NCBI GenBank assembly: GCA_017513525.1
Contig: JAFXFC010000048.1
Span: 62,001-126,000 of the forward strand
Length of the DNA stretch: 64,000 nt
Reading direction: 5' to 3'
Source of the DNA: Clostridia bacterium
Lineage (GTDB): Bacteria; Bacillota; Clostridia; Oscillospirales; Acutalibacteraceae
A model generated the notes under the pieces. It was not told the DNA's origin. It did no database searches and saw only the letters and a program-made list of their open reading frames with translations. Each line of letters begins with the position of its first letter. Position 1 is the first letter of the stretch. Below, piece after piece: positions 1-7,890 of the stretch. The position numbers and the translations under genes are program-made.

Positions 1-738
1 GAAAAATTAGGCACTCCCTGTCTTAATAATATCTGGATACCCGATGGCTACAAGGAAACTCCTGCAGACAGAACTTCACCGAGACTTCGTCTTAAGGAAG
101 CTCTCGATGAAATCTTAAGCGTTAAATATGATCCGCGTTTTCTTGTTGACAGCGTTGAATCTAAGGTATTCGGTATCGGTGTTGAATCTTATACGGTCGG
201 TTCACATGAGTTTTATATGAACTATGCCGCAAAAAACGGTGTTATGTGCCTTCTTGATAACGGTCACTATCATCCCACAGAGAGTGTTGCGGATAAAATT
301 CCCTCAATGCTTCTTTTCTCTGATAAGGTAGCGCTTCATGTGACAAGAGGTGTTCGCTGGGACTCCGACCATGTTGTAGGTTTTACAGATGAGCTTAAAG
401 AAATAGCAAAGGAAATCGTTATAGCAGGACCCGAAAAGGTTCTTATAGGACTTGATTACTTTGATGCAAGCATAAACAGAATTGCCGCTTGGGTCATGGG
501 TATGCGTAATATGCAAAAGGCACTTCTCGGAGCTTTACTTACTCCCAATGAAAAATTAGCCGATTGTCAGAACAGCGGTAATTTTACTGAAATGTTCGTG
601 CTCGGTGAAGAAGTAAAGTCTTATCCTATCGGTGCTGTATGGGATAAATTCTGTGAAATAAACGAAGTACCTCTTAGAGAAAATTGGTTTAATATTGTAA
701 AAGAGTACGAGAAAAACGTACTTTCTGAAAGGAAGTAA
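1..738 (+). CDS. rhaA: L-rhamnose isomerase, C-terminal part (5' end outside window)
   Basis: The reading frame is open from base 1, so the gene starts upstream of the window. About 245 residues are visible, the C-terminal 55-60% of a family usually near 420 aa. RhaA converts L-rhamnose to L-rhamnulose with a divalent metal in the cytoplasm. The visible part holds family signatures: an IPDG...PADR segment, ESKxFGIGxESYTVGS, the metal-site stretch DNGHYHPTE, and ALHVTRGVRWDSDHVV. It is followed 6 nt later by rhaD, so the two are co-transcribed. The kinase (rhaB) is not in view and may lie upstream. The identity is very secure. Confidence 0.96.
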   Translation, partial: EKLGTPCLNNIWIPDGYKETPADRTSPRLRLKEALDEILSVKYDPRFLVDSVESKVFGIGVESYTVGSHEFYMNYAAKNGVMCLLDNGHYHPTESVADKIPSMLLFSDKVALHVTRGVRWDSDHVVGFTDELKEIAKEIVIAGPEKVLIGLDYFDASINRIAAWVMGMRNMQKALLGALLTPNEKLADCQNSGNFTEMFVLGEEVKSYPIGAVWDKFCEINEVPLRENWFNIVKEYEKNVLSERK

Positions 739-744
739 AATAAA

Positions 745-1566
745 ATGAACAATGTACTTGAACTTAAAGCAGTAGCAAGATTTGCCGATATCTGTCACCA
801 GTCATGGCTTAAGGGCTGGAATGAAAGAAACGGCGGTAATATGTCTTACAGAATGACCGATGAAGAAGTAGCCGAAATCAAGCACTTACTCAGTGATGAC
901 GGTGAATGGAAAAGCATAGGAATTACTGTAGATAACCTTTCAAATGAATATTTTATCGTCACAGGCAGCGGCAAGTTTTATATGAATGTGCTTCGTGAGC
1001 CCGAAAACAATATCTGTATCGTTAAGATAGACGATAAGGGTGAAAACTATAAGATAGTATGGGGACTTTTTGAAGGCGGCGTTCCTACAAGTGAATTCCC
1101 CACACATCTTCTTAATCACTCCATTAAGAAAGAAAAGACTAACGGTCTTCACCGTGTAATCATGCACGCACATCCCGCAAATATTATTGCACTTACATTC
1201 ATTCTTCCTCTTGAAGATAAGGTATTTACAAGAGAGATATGGGAAATGATCACCGAATGTCCCATCGTTTTCCCTGCAGGTATAGGTGTTGTTCCCTGGA
1301 TGGTTTGCGGCAGCGCTGACATTGCAGTTGCAACAGGCGAGAAAATTAAGCAGTATGACGCTGTTATCTGGTCACATCACGGAATATTCTGCAGCGGTGA
1401 AAATTTTGATGTAGCCTTCGGTCTTATGGATACCATAGAAAAGGCAGCAGAAATTCTTATTAAGGTAATGTCCTGCGGCGGCAAGAAGCAGTTCATTACA
1501 TCCGAACAGATACTTGCATTATCTGAGCCTTATAATGTCAATATCGACAAAACTATGCTCGAATAA
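745..1566 (+). CDS. rhaD: Rhamnulose-1-phosphate aldolase
   Basis: This 273-aa class II aldolase cleaves L-rhamnulose-1-phosphate to DHAP and L-lactaldehyde, the last step of rhamnose breakdown. Near the start is WLKGWNERNGGNMSYR, typical of RhaD. The zinc ligands are visible as HAHP (about residues 140-145) and SHHG (about 210), and the length matches the family (about 274 aa). It starts 6 nt after rhaA, with a Shine-Dalgarno sequence inside the rhaA end (GAAAGGAAG). No terminator is obvious after it; the next gene has its own promoter-like sequence. Confidence 0.95.
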   Translation: MNNVLELKAVARFADICHQSWLKGWNERNGGNMSYRMTDEEVAEIKHLLSDDGEWKSIGITVDNLSNEYFIVTGSGKFYMNVLREPENNICIVKIDDKGENYKIVWGLFEGGVPTSEFPTHLLNHSIKKEKTNGLHRVIMHAHPANIIALTFILPLEDKVFTREIWEMITECPIVFPAGIGVVPWMVCGSADIAVATGEKIKQYDAVIWSHHGIFCSGENFDVAFGLMDTIEKAAEILIKVMSCGGKKQFITSEQILALSEPYNVNIDKTMLE

Positions 1567-1596
1567 TACACAAATTGAACAAATATTTTTTAGTTC

Positions 1597-1625
1597 TTGT
1601 ATTATTATACTTTTTGTGATAAAAT
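1597..1625 (+). promoter_or_regulatory. Sigma-A type promoter for the zinc-ribbon membrane protein
   Basis: TTGTAT at 1597-1602, a 17-nt spacer and TAAAAT at 1620-1625, about 48 nt before the next start codon. The -10 sits in GTGATAAAATAAG, nearly the same local sequence as at the pncB promoter. Confidence 0.55.
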
Positions 1626-1672
1626 AAGTTATTGATAAAGAAAATTATTTCAGCGTTAGGTTAGGTGAGATT

Positions 1673-2473
1673 ATGGCAGAATATTGTCCAAAATGTAACT
1701 ATAAACTCAAAATAACAGATTGGCGTCCCGAATGTCCTAAGTGCGGTGTCAATGTTATGTACTACGGTATTGAAGACAGACTCCGTGAAGAGGCAGACCG
1801 TGCTGAGCTTCAGCATGCAAAGAGCCAGCCGAGATATGACAGACTTAAGTTCTCTCTTATCGGTCATCCTCTTTCTATTGTAAGAATAGTATTGGGACTT
1901 TTACCCATTGTTGCAACCTTGCTTCCCATGGGTACTGTAAATTACATACTTCCTTATTTAGAGAAGCATGCAACAGTCAATCTCATTTCTATTGTCACTT
2001 TTATCATTGATAACGGTTTTGATGTTGATCTTATACTCAAGCTTCTCGGCTCGGATATTGTCGGAACCGCAATGATTTTTTGGGCTGTATCTCTCGTTTG
2101 CCTCGTTCTTATGGTAGTTCTGACACTTGTAGGCTTTTTCCTTCTTACAATGTCCTGCTCCAAGAGAGGCTTCCAGAGAAATATTGCTTTCCCCACACTC
2201 GGAATTATCTTTTCAACAGCATCTTTTATTTGCTATATCTTAATGATAAACAATCTCAGTGCAGCACTTCCCGGAATTTTCACAGGTTCCGTAAATCCTG
2301 CAGCTTACATAGTAGCAGTTGTATTGTTTGTTGCAATGATAGTTGTAAATGTTATTTATAAGAAGAAGAATATCCCTGTAAAATACAAGGATGTTTCTGA
2401 ATACCTTCTTCCTTATAATGAAAGACCCTCAACTATCGCAAAGAAAACCGCAGAGAAAGAAGCTAACGCTTAA
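1673..2473 (+). CDS. Zinc-ribbon plus four-helix membrane protein, function unknown
   Basis: This 266-aa protein is not recognised as a named family. Residues 4-25 form a zinc ribbon with two CPKC-type pairs (CPKC and CPKC separated by about 14 residues). A charged linker follows, then about four hydrophobic helices (around residues 65-88, 125-155, 170-192 and 205-230) and a basic C-terminal tail. It should be an integral membrane protein with the ribbon in the cytoplasm. It sits between rhaD and an alpha-galactosidase and has its own promoter-like sequence. A role in sugar uptake or sensing would be guesswork from context. Confidence 0.7.
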   Translation: MAEYCPKCNYKLKITDWRPECPKCGVNVMYYGIEDRLREEADRAELQHAKSQPRYDRLKFSLIGHPLSIVRIVLGLLPIVATLLPMGTVNYILPYLEKHATVNLISIVTFIIDNGFDVDLILKLLGSDIVGTAMIFWAVSLVCLVLMVVLTLVGFFLLTMSCSKRGFQRNIAFPTLGIIFSTASFICYILMINNLSAALPGIFTGSVNPAAYIVAVVLFVAMIVVNVIYKKKNIPVKYKDVSEYLLPYNERPSTIAKKTAEKEANA

Positions 2474-2488
2474 AAAATTCTAAGAATA

Positions 2489-2556
2489 AGCCGTCATCTC
2501 GGAAAGTAGGGTACCGGTATATGTACTCATTTTCGCGATGACGGCTATTATTTTGA
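2489..2556 (+). promoter_or_regulatory. Long hairpin in the leader of the alpha-galactosidase gene
   Basis: AGCCGTCATC at 2489-2498 pairs perfectly with GATGACGGCT at 2537-2546, enclosing 38 nt in which GTAC repeats could form a second short stem. A T-rich run (ATTATTTTGATTTT) follows. The Shine-Dalgarno sequence of the next gene (GGAGG, 2563-2567) lies just beyond. No separate promoter was seen after it. It may terminate the upstream gene, act as an attenuator, or both. Confidence 0.55.
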
Positions 2557-2575
2557 TTTTCCGGAGGAAAAAATT

Positions 2576-4756
2576 ATGCCCATTATTTTTGACAGTGAAA
2601 AGAAAATTTTCAAGCTCGATACTCTTTCATCAAGTTATATTTTTAAGATATATGATGAAAACTATCTTGTTCATCTTTATTACGGAGCAAAAATTCCCGA
2701 TTACAATCTTACTGATTTTGAAGACAGAAGAATGTACGCTTCCTTCAGTGCGTCTAATCCCAATTTGCTCCGCACGGGATTTTCCGCTGATGTATATCCC
2801 CTTGAAATAGGCTGCAACGGATGCGGAGATATGAGAATTGCTTCTCTTCAGATAAGAAATGCAGACGGGAACGCTTCAACGGATATGAGATATGTTTCTC
2901 ATAAAATATATGCGGGAAAACCCGCCCTCAAAGGACTTCCTGCTCTTTATGCAAATGAAGACAGTGAATGTATGACCCTTGAAATTACAACAAGAGATAA
3001 AGTAACAGGTGCCGAGGCTATACTTATTTATACCGTATTTGAAAAACATTCGGCACTTACAAGAAGTGTTATAATAAGAAACACTTCAGAAAAGCCTTTT
3101 ACAATTGAAAAAGTAATGAGCTTTAATCTTGACCTTATAGGAAAAGATTTTGATCTTATAACCCTTTACGGCAGACACAATAACGAAAGAAACTTTGAAA
3201 GAAGAGCTTTAGCGCACGGCAGACAGGGAATAGGCAGCCGCAGAGGCTCTTCCTCCGCTCAGCAAAATCCCTTTATGGCACTTTTAAGACACGGTGCTAC
3301 AGAAGAATACGGCGATGCTTACGGATTTAATCTTGTTTATTCATGTAACCACCTTTGTGAAATTGAAGTTGATTTTAATGAATCCTCCCGAATTATGATG
3401 GGTATTGATCCTTCTGATTTCGGCTGGCTTTTATCTCCCGGAGAAGAATTCTATTCACCTGAAGCAGTTCTCGTGTATTCCAATGAGGGACTTGGCGGTA
3501 TGAGCCGTACTTTCCATAAGCTTTATAACAATAATCTTGTCAGAGGACAGTGGAAGAAGGCAAAAAGACCTCTTCTTATCAATAACTGGGAAGGCACATA
3601 CTTTGATTTCGATGATGATAAGCTCTTTAATATTGCTAAATGGGCTAAAGACATCGGAATTGAAATGCTTGTTATGGACGACGGCTGGTTCGGTTTGAGA
3701 AATGATGACAGATGTGCTCTCGGCGACTGGACCGTTAATGAGAATAAGCTCAGAGGCGGTATCGGCAGTCTTATTTCAAGAATTAAGGGCCTGGGACTTA
3801 AATTTGGAATCTGGTATGAGCCCGAAATGATCTCTCCCGATTCTGACCTTTATAGAGCTCATCCCGATTGGTGTATTCATGTTCCGAACCGTGATCGTTC
3901 ACAGGGCAGATGGCAGTATGTTATTGATATGTCAAGACAGGATGTAAGAGATTATTTATTCGACAAGATGAGCGAGGTTTTAGCTCACAATGATATTGAC
4001 TATGTAAAATGGGACTTCAACCGCAATATTACTGAGGCAGGCTCCGCTCTTTTACCGCCCGAAAGACAGAAAGAGTTTTTCCACCGCTTTATTTTAGGTA
4101 CATACGAGCTTATGGACAGACTCACAAAGACATATCCTCATTTGCTTCTTGAAAACTGCTCAGGCGGCGGCGGAAGATATGACCCCGGTATGATGTATTT
4201 TTCACCTCAGATATGGTGCTCCGATAACACAGATGCACTTTCCCGTGTAGATATTCAGTTCGGTTCCTCTCTTTGCTATCCTGCTTCCGTTCAGGGTGCT
4301 CATGTTTCAGCTTCGAGCCGTTCAGGCTATGAAACCAAGAGAAATGTTGCAATGTGGGGCTCATTCGGATATGAACTTGACCCTGCAAAAATCAGTAAAG
4401 AAGCCAGTGAAGAAATAAGAACACAAATTGCCGATTATCATAAGTATTATGACCTTATTCATTACGGTGATCTTTACCGTATTATTTCTCCTTGGGAAGA
4501 CCCCTATAAGGTAGCATGGGAATTCGTAAGTGAAGATAAATCTCAGGCAATGCTTACGGTTGTTGTTAAGTTCTTTAAGGAAGCAAGAAACTTCTTTATC
4601 AAGCTTAAAGGTCTTGACCCCGAAAAGTTCTATAAGTGTGACCATAACGGGGAAGTATATTCAGGCGCACTTCTTATGAATGCAGGTCTTTCTATGTATC
4701 ACTTACCCGACGGTGACGGCGAAAGCTATGTAATTCACCTTGAAGAAGTAAAATAA
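2576..4756 (+). CDS. Alpha-galactosidase, glycoside hydrolase family 36
   Basis: This 726-aa enzyme removes terminal alpha-1,6-galactose from oligosaccharides such as raffinose or melibiose. There is no signal peptide, so it acts in the cytoplasm on imported sugar. The N-terminal half is the beta-sandwich of GH36. The TIM barrel follows with MDDGWFG (about residue 370), the nucleophile in VKWDFNRN (Asp near 480) and the acid/base in CSDNTDA (Asp near 550). The motif ENCSGGGGRYDPGM is diagnostic. Length matches bacterial GH36 (about 720-740). Start: GGAGG 8 nt upstream. A good terminator follows. Confidence 0.95.
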   Translation: MPIIFDSEKKIFKLDTLSSSYIFKIYDENYLVHLYYGAKIPDYNLTDFEDRRMYASFSASNPNLLRTGFSADVYPLEIGCNGCGDMRIASLQIRNADGNASTDMRYVSHKIYAGKPALKGLPALYANEDSECMTLEITTRDKVTGAEAILIYTVFEKHSALTRSVIIRNTSEKPFTIEKVMSFNLDLIGKDFDLITLYGRHNNERNFERRALAHGRQGIGSRRGSSSAQQNPFMALLRHGATEEYGDAYGFNLVYSCNHLCEIEVDFNESSRIMMGIDPSDFGWLLSPGEEFYSPEAVLVYSNEGLGGMSRTFHKLYNNNLVRGQWKKAKRPLLINNWEGTYFDFDDDKLFNIAKWAKDIGIEMLVMDDGWFGLRNDDRCALGDWTVNENKLRGGIGSLISRIKGLGLKFGIWYEPEMISPDSDLYRAHPDWCIHVPNRDRSQGRWQYVIDMSRQDVRDYLFDKMSEVLAHNDIDYVKWDFNRNITEAGSALLPPERQKEFFHRFILGTYELMDRLTKTYPHLLLENCSGGGGRYDPGMMYFSPQIWCSDNTDALSRVDIQFGSSLCYPASVQGAHVSASSRSGYETKRNVAMWGSFGYELDPAKISKEASEEIRTQIADYHKYYDLIHYGDLYRIISPWEDPYKVAWEFVSEDKSQAMLTVVVKFFKEARNFFIKLKGLDPEKFYKCDHNGEVYSGALLMNAGLSMYHLPDGDGESYVIHLEEVK

Positions 4757-4769
4757 TTCAATGAGTTTT

Positions 4770-4809
4770 GAACCGCGAAGACGCAAAAATCTCTGCGGTT
4801 CATTTTTTT
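4770..4809 (+). terminator. Rho-independent terminator after the alpha-galactosidase
   Basis: GAACCGC (4770-4776) pairs with GCGGTTC (4795-4801), with an inner AGA/TCT pairing, followed by seven T (4803-4809). Confidence 0.85.
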
Positions 4810-4818
4810 ATATAATGC

Positions 4819-4847
4819 TTGTTAAATTATTTATTATTTGTTATTAT
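4819..4847 (+). promoter_or_regulatory. Promoter for the histidine phosphatase / isomerase pair
   Basis: TTGTTA at 4819-4824, 17 nt, TATTAT at 4842-4847, directly after the preceding terminator and 30 nt before the start codon. Confidence 0.5.
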
Positions 4848-4876
4848 GTATATATATTAGCAAAAGGGGAGAGATT

Positions 4877-5524
4877 ATGGCATATAATAAGGATTTTATA
4901 ATATCTTTTGTTCGTCACGGCGAGTCCTGCGGTAATGTCGGAATCCCGTATGAGCCTGAGTTTCAGACGGATGACCCGCCGCTGTCTCCTCGCGGAATAA
5001 TTGAGGCTCAAAAGCTTGGAAAAAGTTCGGTTACAGACTCAGTTGACCGTATTTTTTCGAGTACATTAATAAGAGCTGTTCAGACAGCATATCCCACAGC
5101 CGAAAAACTTAATAAAGAAATTATTCTTCTTTCTGACCTTATGGAGGTAGGTACCCGAATAGCAGGCGCCGATATAAACACACTGAAGAATAATTATCCT
5201 CTCGCCCGTATTTGTTTGTCAGAGCCTACTCCCAGCGGCGGTCTGCTGCTTTTAGGGAATGAAACTGCAGAGTTGACGGCTTTAAGGGCAAAAAGATGTA
5301 TTGATTATATCTTTAGTGTTGCAAATGAGGGAGAGCATATTTTAGTCGTGAGCCATGGAACATATTTCGGCTATCTTTTAAGGGCTGCTCTCGGGCTTTC
5401 TCTTCCCGAAAGCTTTTGCTGGCAGGTCGATAATTGCAGTATGACAAGAGTTATTTTCAGAAAAGATGCGCTTCCGAAGCTGTCTTTCACAAATTACACG
5501 GGGCATTTATTAAATAATCCGTAA
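4877..5524 (+). CDS. Histidine phosphatase (phosphoglycerate mutase-like) family protein
   Basis: This 215-aa protein of the RHG superfamily carries the phospho-acceptor motif FVRHGES (His near residue 11) and the second catalytic His in VVSHGTY near residue 160. Family members are phosphatases of small phospho-compounds or mutases; the substrate cannot be told from sequence. The start at 4877 is chosen over an upstream in-frame ATG at 4838 because AAAGGGGAGA lies just before it and the protein then begins right at the fold. It probably forms an operon with the sugar-isomerase-like gene 18 nt downstream, which suggests a phosphosugar substrate. Confidence 0.85.
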   Translation: MAYNKDFIISFVRHGESCGNVGIPYEPEFQTDDPPLSPRGIIEAQKLGKSSVTDSVDRIFSSTLIRAVQTAYPTAEKLNKEIILLSDLMEVGTRIAGADINTLKNNYPLARICLSEPTPSGGLLLLGNETAELTALRAKRCIDYIFSVANEGEHILVVSHGTYFGYLLRAALGLSLPESFCWQVDNCSMTRVIFRKDALPKLSFTNYTGHLLNNP

Positions 5525-5542
5525 CGTTAAAGGAGTAAAATT

Positions 5543-6328
5543 ATGAGATTTGGTGTATGTGTCGGAATTGATCAGAAAGAAAAGGTAAAAATTGCTGCTG
5601 AATGCGGATTTGATTACATTGAAAGCGGTTTTCAGATGTTTGCCGCTGCAGCTGAAGAAGAGCTCACTTTATGGGAGGAAACTTCAAAGGAATATTCCAT
5701 TAAGTGCGAGGCTGTTAACTGCTTTTTGCCCGGCTCTTTGAAGGTCACTGGCGAAAATGTTGATTATGATGCTCTCAGAGATTTTGTTGAGAGAGGTATG
5801 AAAAATTGTGCGAGATTAGGTGTTAAGATCGTTGTTTTCGGCTCATCTGGTGCTAGAAACATTCCCGAAGGCTTTTCCTTTGCTGAAGGCTTCAGACAGC
5901 TCGGATATTTTCTTCGTGAAATTGCTTCTCCCTCTGCCGCAAAATACGGAATTACTGTTGTAACAGAACCGCTTTGCACTGATGAAACCAATATAATAAA
6001 CACCGTAAATGAAGGCGTTATGCTCTCTGTTTTTGCAGGTAAGGATAATATCAAAGGACTTGCCGACTTATATCACATGACAAAGTGCGGCGATACGGCT
6101 GAAAATATAATTAATCTTAAAGGCTCTATAGCACACGGGCATATCTCCAATCCTGAGGGGATAGGTGATAAAAAAAGAATTTATCCCGCTTCAGTTGATG
6201 AATATGACTATAAATCATTTGTTGATGCACTCGAAAAATGCGGTTGTGAAAGATGCTCGGTTGAAGCCGCATGCTTTGATTTTGCAGTTGACGCACCAAA
6301 AGCAATTAAGCTTCTCAGGAGTCTGTAA
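5543..6328 (+). CDS. Sugar phosphate isomerase/epimerase family (xylose isomerase-like TIM barrel)
   Basis: This 261-aa protein has the AP-endonuclease-2 / xylose-isomerase-like TIM barrel. It shows FGVCVG at strand 1, GFDYIE at strand 2, VVTEPL with the metal-binding Glu of strand 5-6, a LADLYHM motif and a late HGHISNP. This fold serves many sugar, inositol and keto-acid isomerases, so the exact substrate is unknown. A strong AAAGGAG precedes the start. It follows the histidine phosphatase and ends at a bidirectional terminator. Confidence 0.8.
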   Translation: MRFGVCVGIDQKEKVKIAAECGFDYIESGFQMFAAAAEEELTLWEETSKEYSIKCEAVNCFLPGSLKVTGENVDYDALRDFVERGMKNCARLGVKIVVFGSSGARNIPEGFSFAEGFRQLGYFLREIASPSAAKYGITVVTEPLCTDETNIINTVNEGVMLSVFAGKDNIKGLADLYHMTKCGDTAENIINLKGSIAHGHISNPEGIGDKKRIYPASVDEYDYKSFVDALEKCGCERCSVEAACFDFAVDAPKAIKLLRSL

Positions 6329-6330
6329 TA

Positions 6331-6364
6331 CGAAAAACAGCGGCAAAAATTGCCGCTGTTTTCG
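6331..6364. terminator. Bidirectional terminator between convergent genes
   Basis: ACAGCGGCAA and TTGCCGCTGT form a 10-bp stem with a 3-nt loop at about 6337-6359. It is flanked by AAAA on the left and TTTT on the right, so it works in both directions. It separates the plus-strand isomerase from the minus-strand kinase. Confidence 0.85.
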
Positions 6365-6365
6365 T

Positions 6366-6941
6366 TTATGTGATAATTATATAATCGCATTCAGATGATA
6401 TATCAAAAGCTGAAAAATATTTTTCTTCCAAGGGGATCCATTTATTAAAGAACATATCTGCTTTATCTTTATTTCTTATATATATTCTTTCTTTCTGAAT
6501 ATCGGGGGCTATTGTCATAAAAAATTTAATATCATAATTATCCCGTAAGTACGGATGACACGAGTATGAGCCTTCAATAATATTAAGCTTTGAAGGCTTT
6601 ACTGAAACTTCTTCGCCGAGTGACATGCTTTTACACTCAAAGGGTCGGTATGTAAAATCCTTTCCCGAGAGAATTCCTTTTATTACCTCGTCATAAAAGC
6701 GTACTCTGTCAACATTACCGCCCGGTTCTGCGAGCCGTTCTTCGGTTCTTTGCTCGGGCTTCAAAAAGAAATCGTCCATATGAAAAACATTACATTGAAA
6801 CTGCTCTTTAAGAAATCGGGCGTAGGTTGTTTTTCCTGAAGCACAGCGTCCGTCAATTGCAACTATTATGTTTTTTTCTGTTGTTTTTAATATGCTGTCA
6901 ATAATTTTTACAGCATCAATTGATTTAATTTCTGTTCCCAT
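6366..6941 (-). CDS. Uridine kinase-like P-loop NTPase
   Basis: This 191-aa protein resembles the uridine kinase / phosphoribulokinase superfamily. Walker A is DGRCASGKTT near residue 30. A nucleoside-site HMDDFFLKPEQR lies near residue 55, and IIEGSYSCHP near residue 120 matches the region after Walker B in uridine-kinase-like proteins. It is somewhat shorter than true Udk (about 207 aa), and several genera annotate this type only as a uridine kinase-like protein. The substrate is uncertain. It stands alone on the minus strand, divergent from the isomerase gene, with its own promoter. Confidence 0.8.
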   Translation of the reverse strand: MGTEIKSIDAVKIIDSILKTTEKNIIVAIDGRCASGKTTYARFLKEQFQCNVFHMDDFFLKPEQRTEERLAEPGGNVDRVRFYDEVIKGILSGKDFTYRPFECKSMSLGEEVSVKPSKLNIIEGSYSCHPYLRDNYDIKFFMTIAPDIQKERIYIRNKDKADMFFNKWIPLEEKYFSAFDISSECDYIIIT

Positions 6942-6964
6942 AATGCACCTTTATTTTTTTTAAG

Positions 6965-6994
6965 ATTTTATCATCTGATTAAACAGTTTGTCAA
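6965..6994 (-). promoter_or_regulatory. Minus-strand promoter for the uridine kinase-like gene
   Basis: Read on the minus strand: TTGACA (6994-6989), 18-nt spacer, TAAAAT (6970-6965). The start codon is 23 nt further on. Confidence 0.6.
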
Positions 6995-7022
6995 CAATTA
7001 ATAAAAAAATATGGCTTAATTA

Positions 7023-7051
7023 TTGATTTGATGTGACATATATTGTAAAAT
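7023..7051 (+). promoter_or_regulatory. Promoter for the isomerase / oxidoreductase pair
   Basis: TTGATT at 7023-7028, 17 nt, TAAAAT at 7046-7051, 32 nt before the start. It is divergent to the minus-strand promoter about 30 nt away, so one regulator could affect both. Confidence 0.6.
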
Positions 7052-7083
7052 ATTGTTAACTGATTTTACGGAGGTAAAAAACT

Positions 7084-7878
7084 ATGATGAAAATTGGCGT
7101 TATCCCGAATTCATTTCAGCTTCCTTTTAAGGAGGCAGTTATTCTTGCCCGTGATATGGGTGTAAAAGGACTTCAGCCGTATGTAACAGGCGGTGAGCTT
7201 TCTCCTGAAACGCTTTCAAAGGAAGACAGAATAGATATACTTAAATTTGTAAAATCCAACGGTCTTGAATTTTCCGCTTTATGTGCAGACTTCGGTCTTC
7301 ATTTTAACGAAAAAGGTACAAATGAGGACGGAATAAAGCGTACCATGGCTATGATGGATTTAGCACTTGATTTTGATACGCGTGTTATCACAACTCATAT
7401 CGGAAAAGTGCCCGATGATGAAAACTCTGAAGAGTATCAGAATATAGTAAACACAATAGAAAGACTCGGAAAATACGGTGATTCTATTGGTGTTTCCTTT
7501 GCAACGGAAACAGGTCCCGAAATGGCAATTAAACTCAGAGGTATTCTTGAAAAGGCTGATACAAAGAGTGCAAAGGTTAATCTTGACCCTGCAAACTTTG
7601 TTATGTGTGCAGGTCAGGATCCCGTTGAAGCGGTTCACATTCTTAAGGATTATATCGTTCATACACATGCAAAGGACGGCGTAAAGCTTTCCGATACCGA
7701 TTATAAGGAATATCCCTTAGGTCAGGGCGGCGTTCCGTTCCCCGAATATCTTGCAGCACTTAAAGAAATAGGCTACGACGGTTTCTTAACTATAGAAAGA
7801 GAAGCAGGTGAAAACCGTTTCAATGATATTAAGGATGCAGTAGATTTCCTTGAAAGCAATCTTAAAAAATTATATTAA
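7084..7878 (+). CDS. Sugar phosphate isomerase/epimerase family protein
   Basis: This 264-aa protein has the xylose isomerase-like TIM barrel: MKIGVIPNS at strand 1, a THIGKVP segment, FATETGPE with a metal-binding Glu near residue 141, VNLDPANF near 160, HTHAKDG near 195 and TIEREAG near the end. These are the usual metal ligands (Glu, Asp, His, Glu) of hydroxypyruvate-isomerase or inosose-isomerase-like enzymes. Translation may begin at the second of two adjacent ATG codons. GGAGG lies 11 nt upstream. It is followed 12 nt later by a Gfo/Idh dehydrogenase. The pair fits oxidation and isomerisation of an unusual sugar or polyol. Confidence 0.82.
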   Translation: MMKIGVIPNSFQLPFKEAVILARDMGVKGLQPYVTGGELSPETLSKEDRIDILKFVKSNGLEFSALCADFGLHFNEKGTNEDGIKRTMAMMDLALDFDTRVITTHIGKVPDDENSEEYQNIVNTIERLGKYGDSIGVSFATETGPEMAIKLRGILEKADTKSAKVNLDPANFVMCAGQDPVEAVHILKDYIVHTHAKDGVKLSDTDYKEYPLGQGGVPFPEYLAALKEIGYDGFLTIEREAGENRFNDIKDAVDFLESNLKKLY

Positions 7879-7890
7879 GAGGTGACATTT

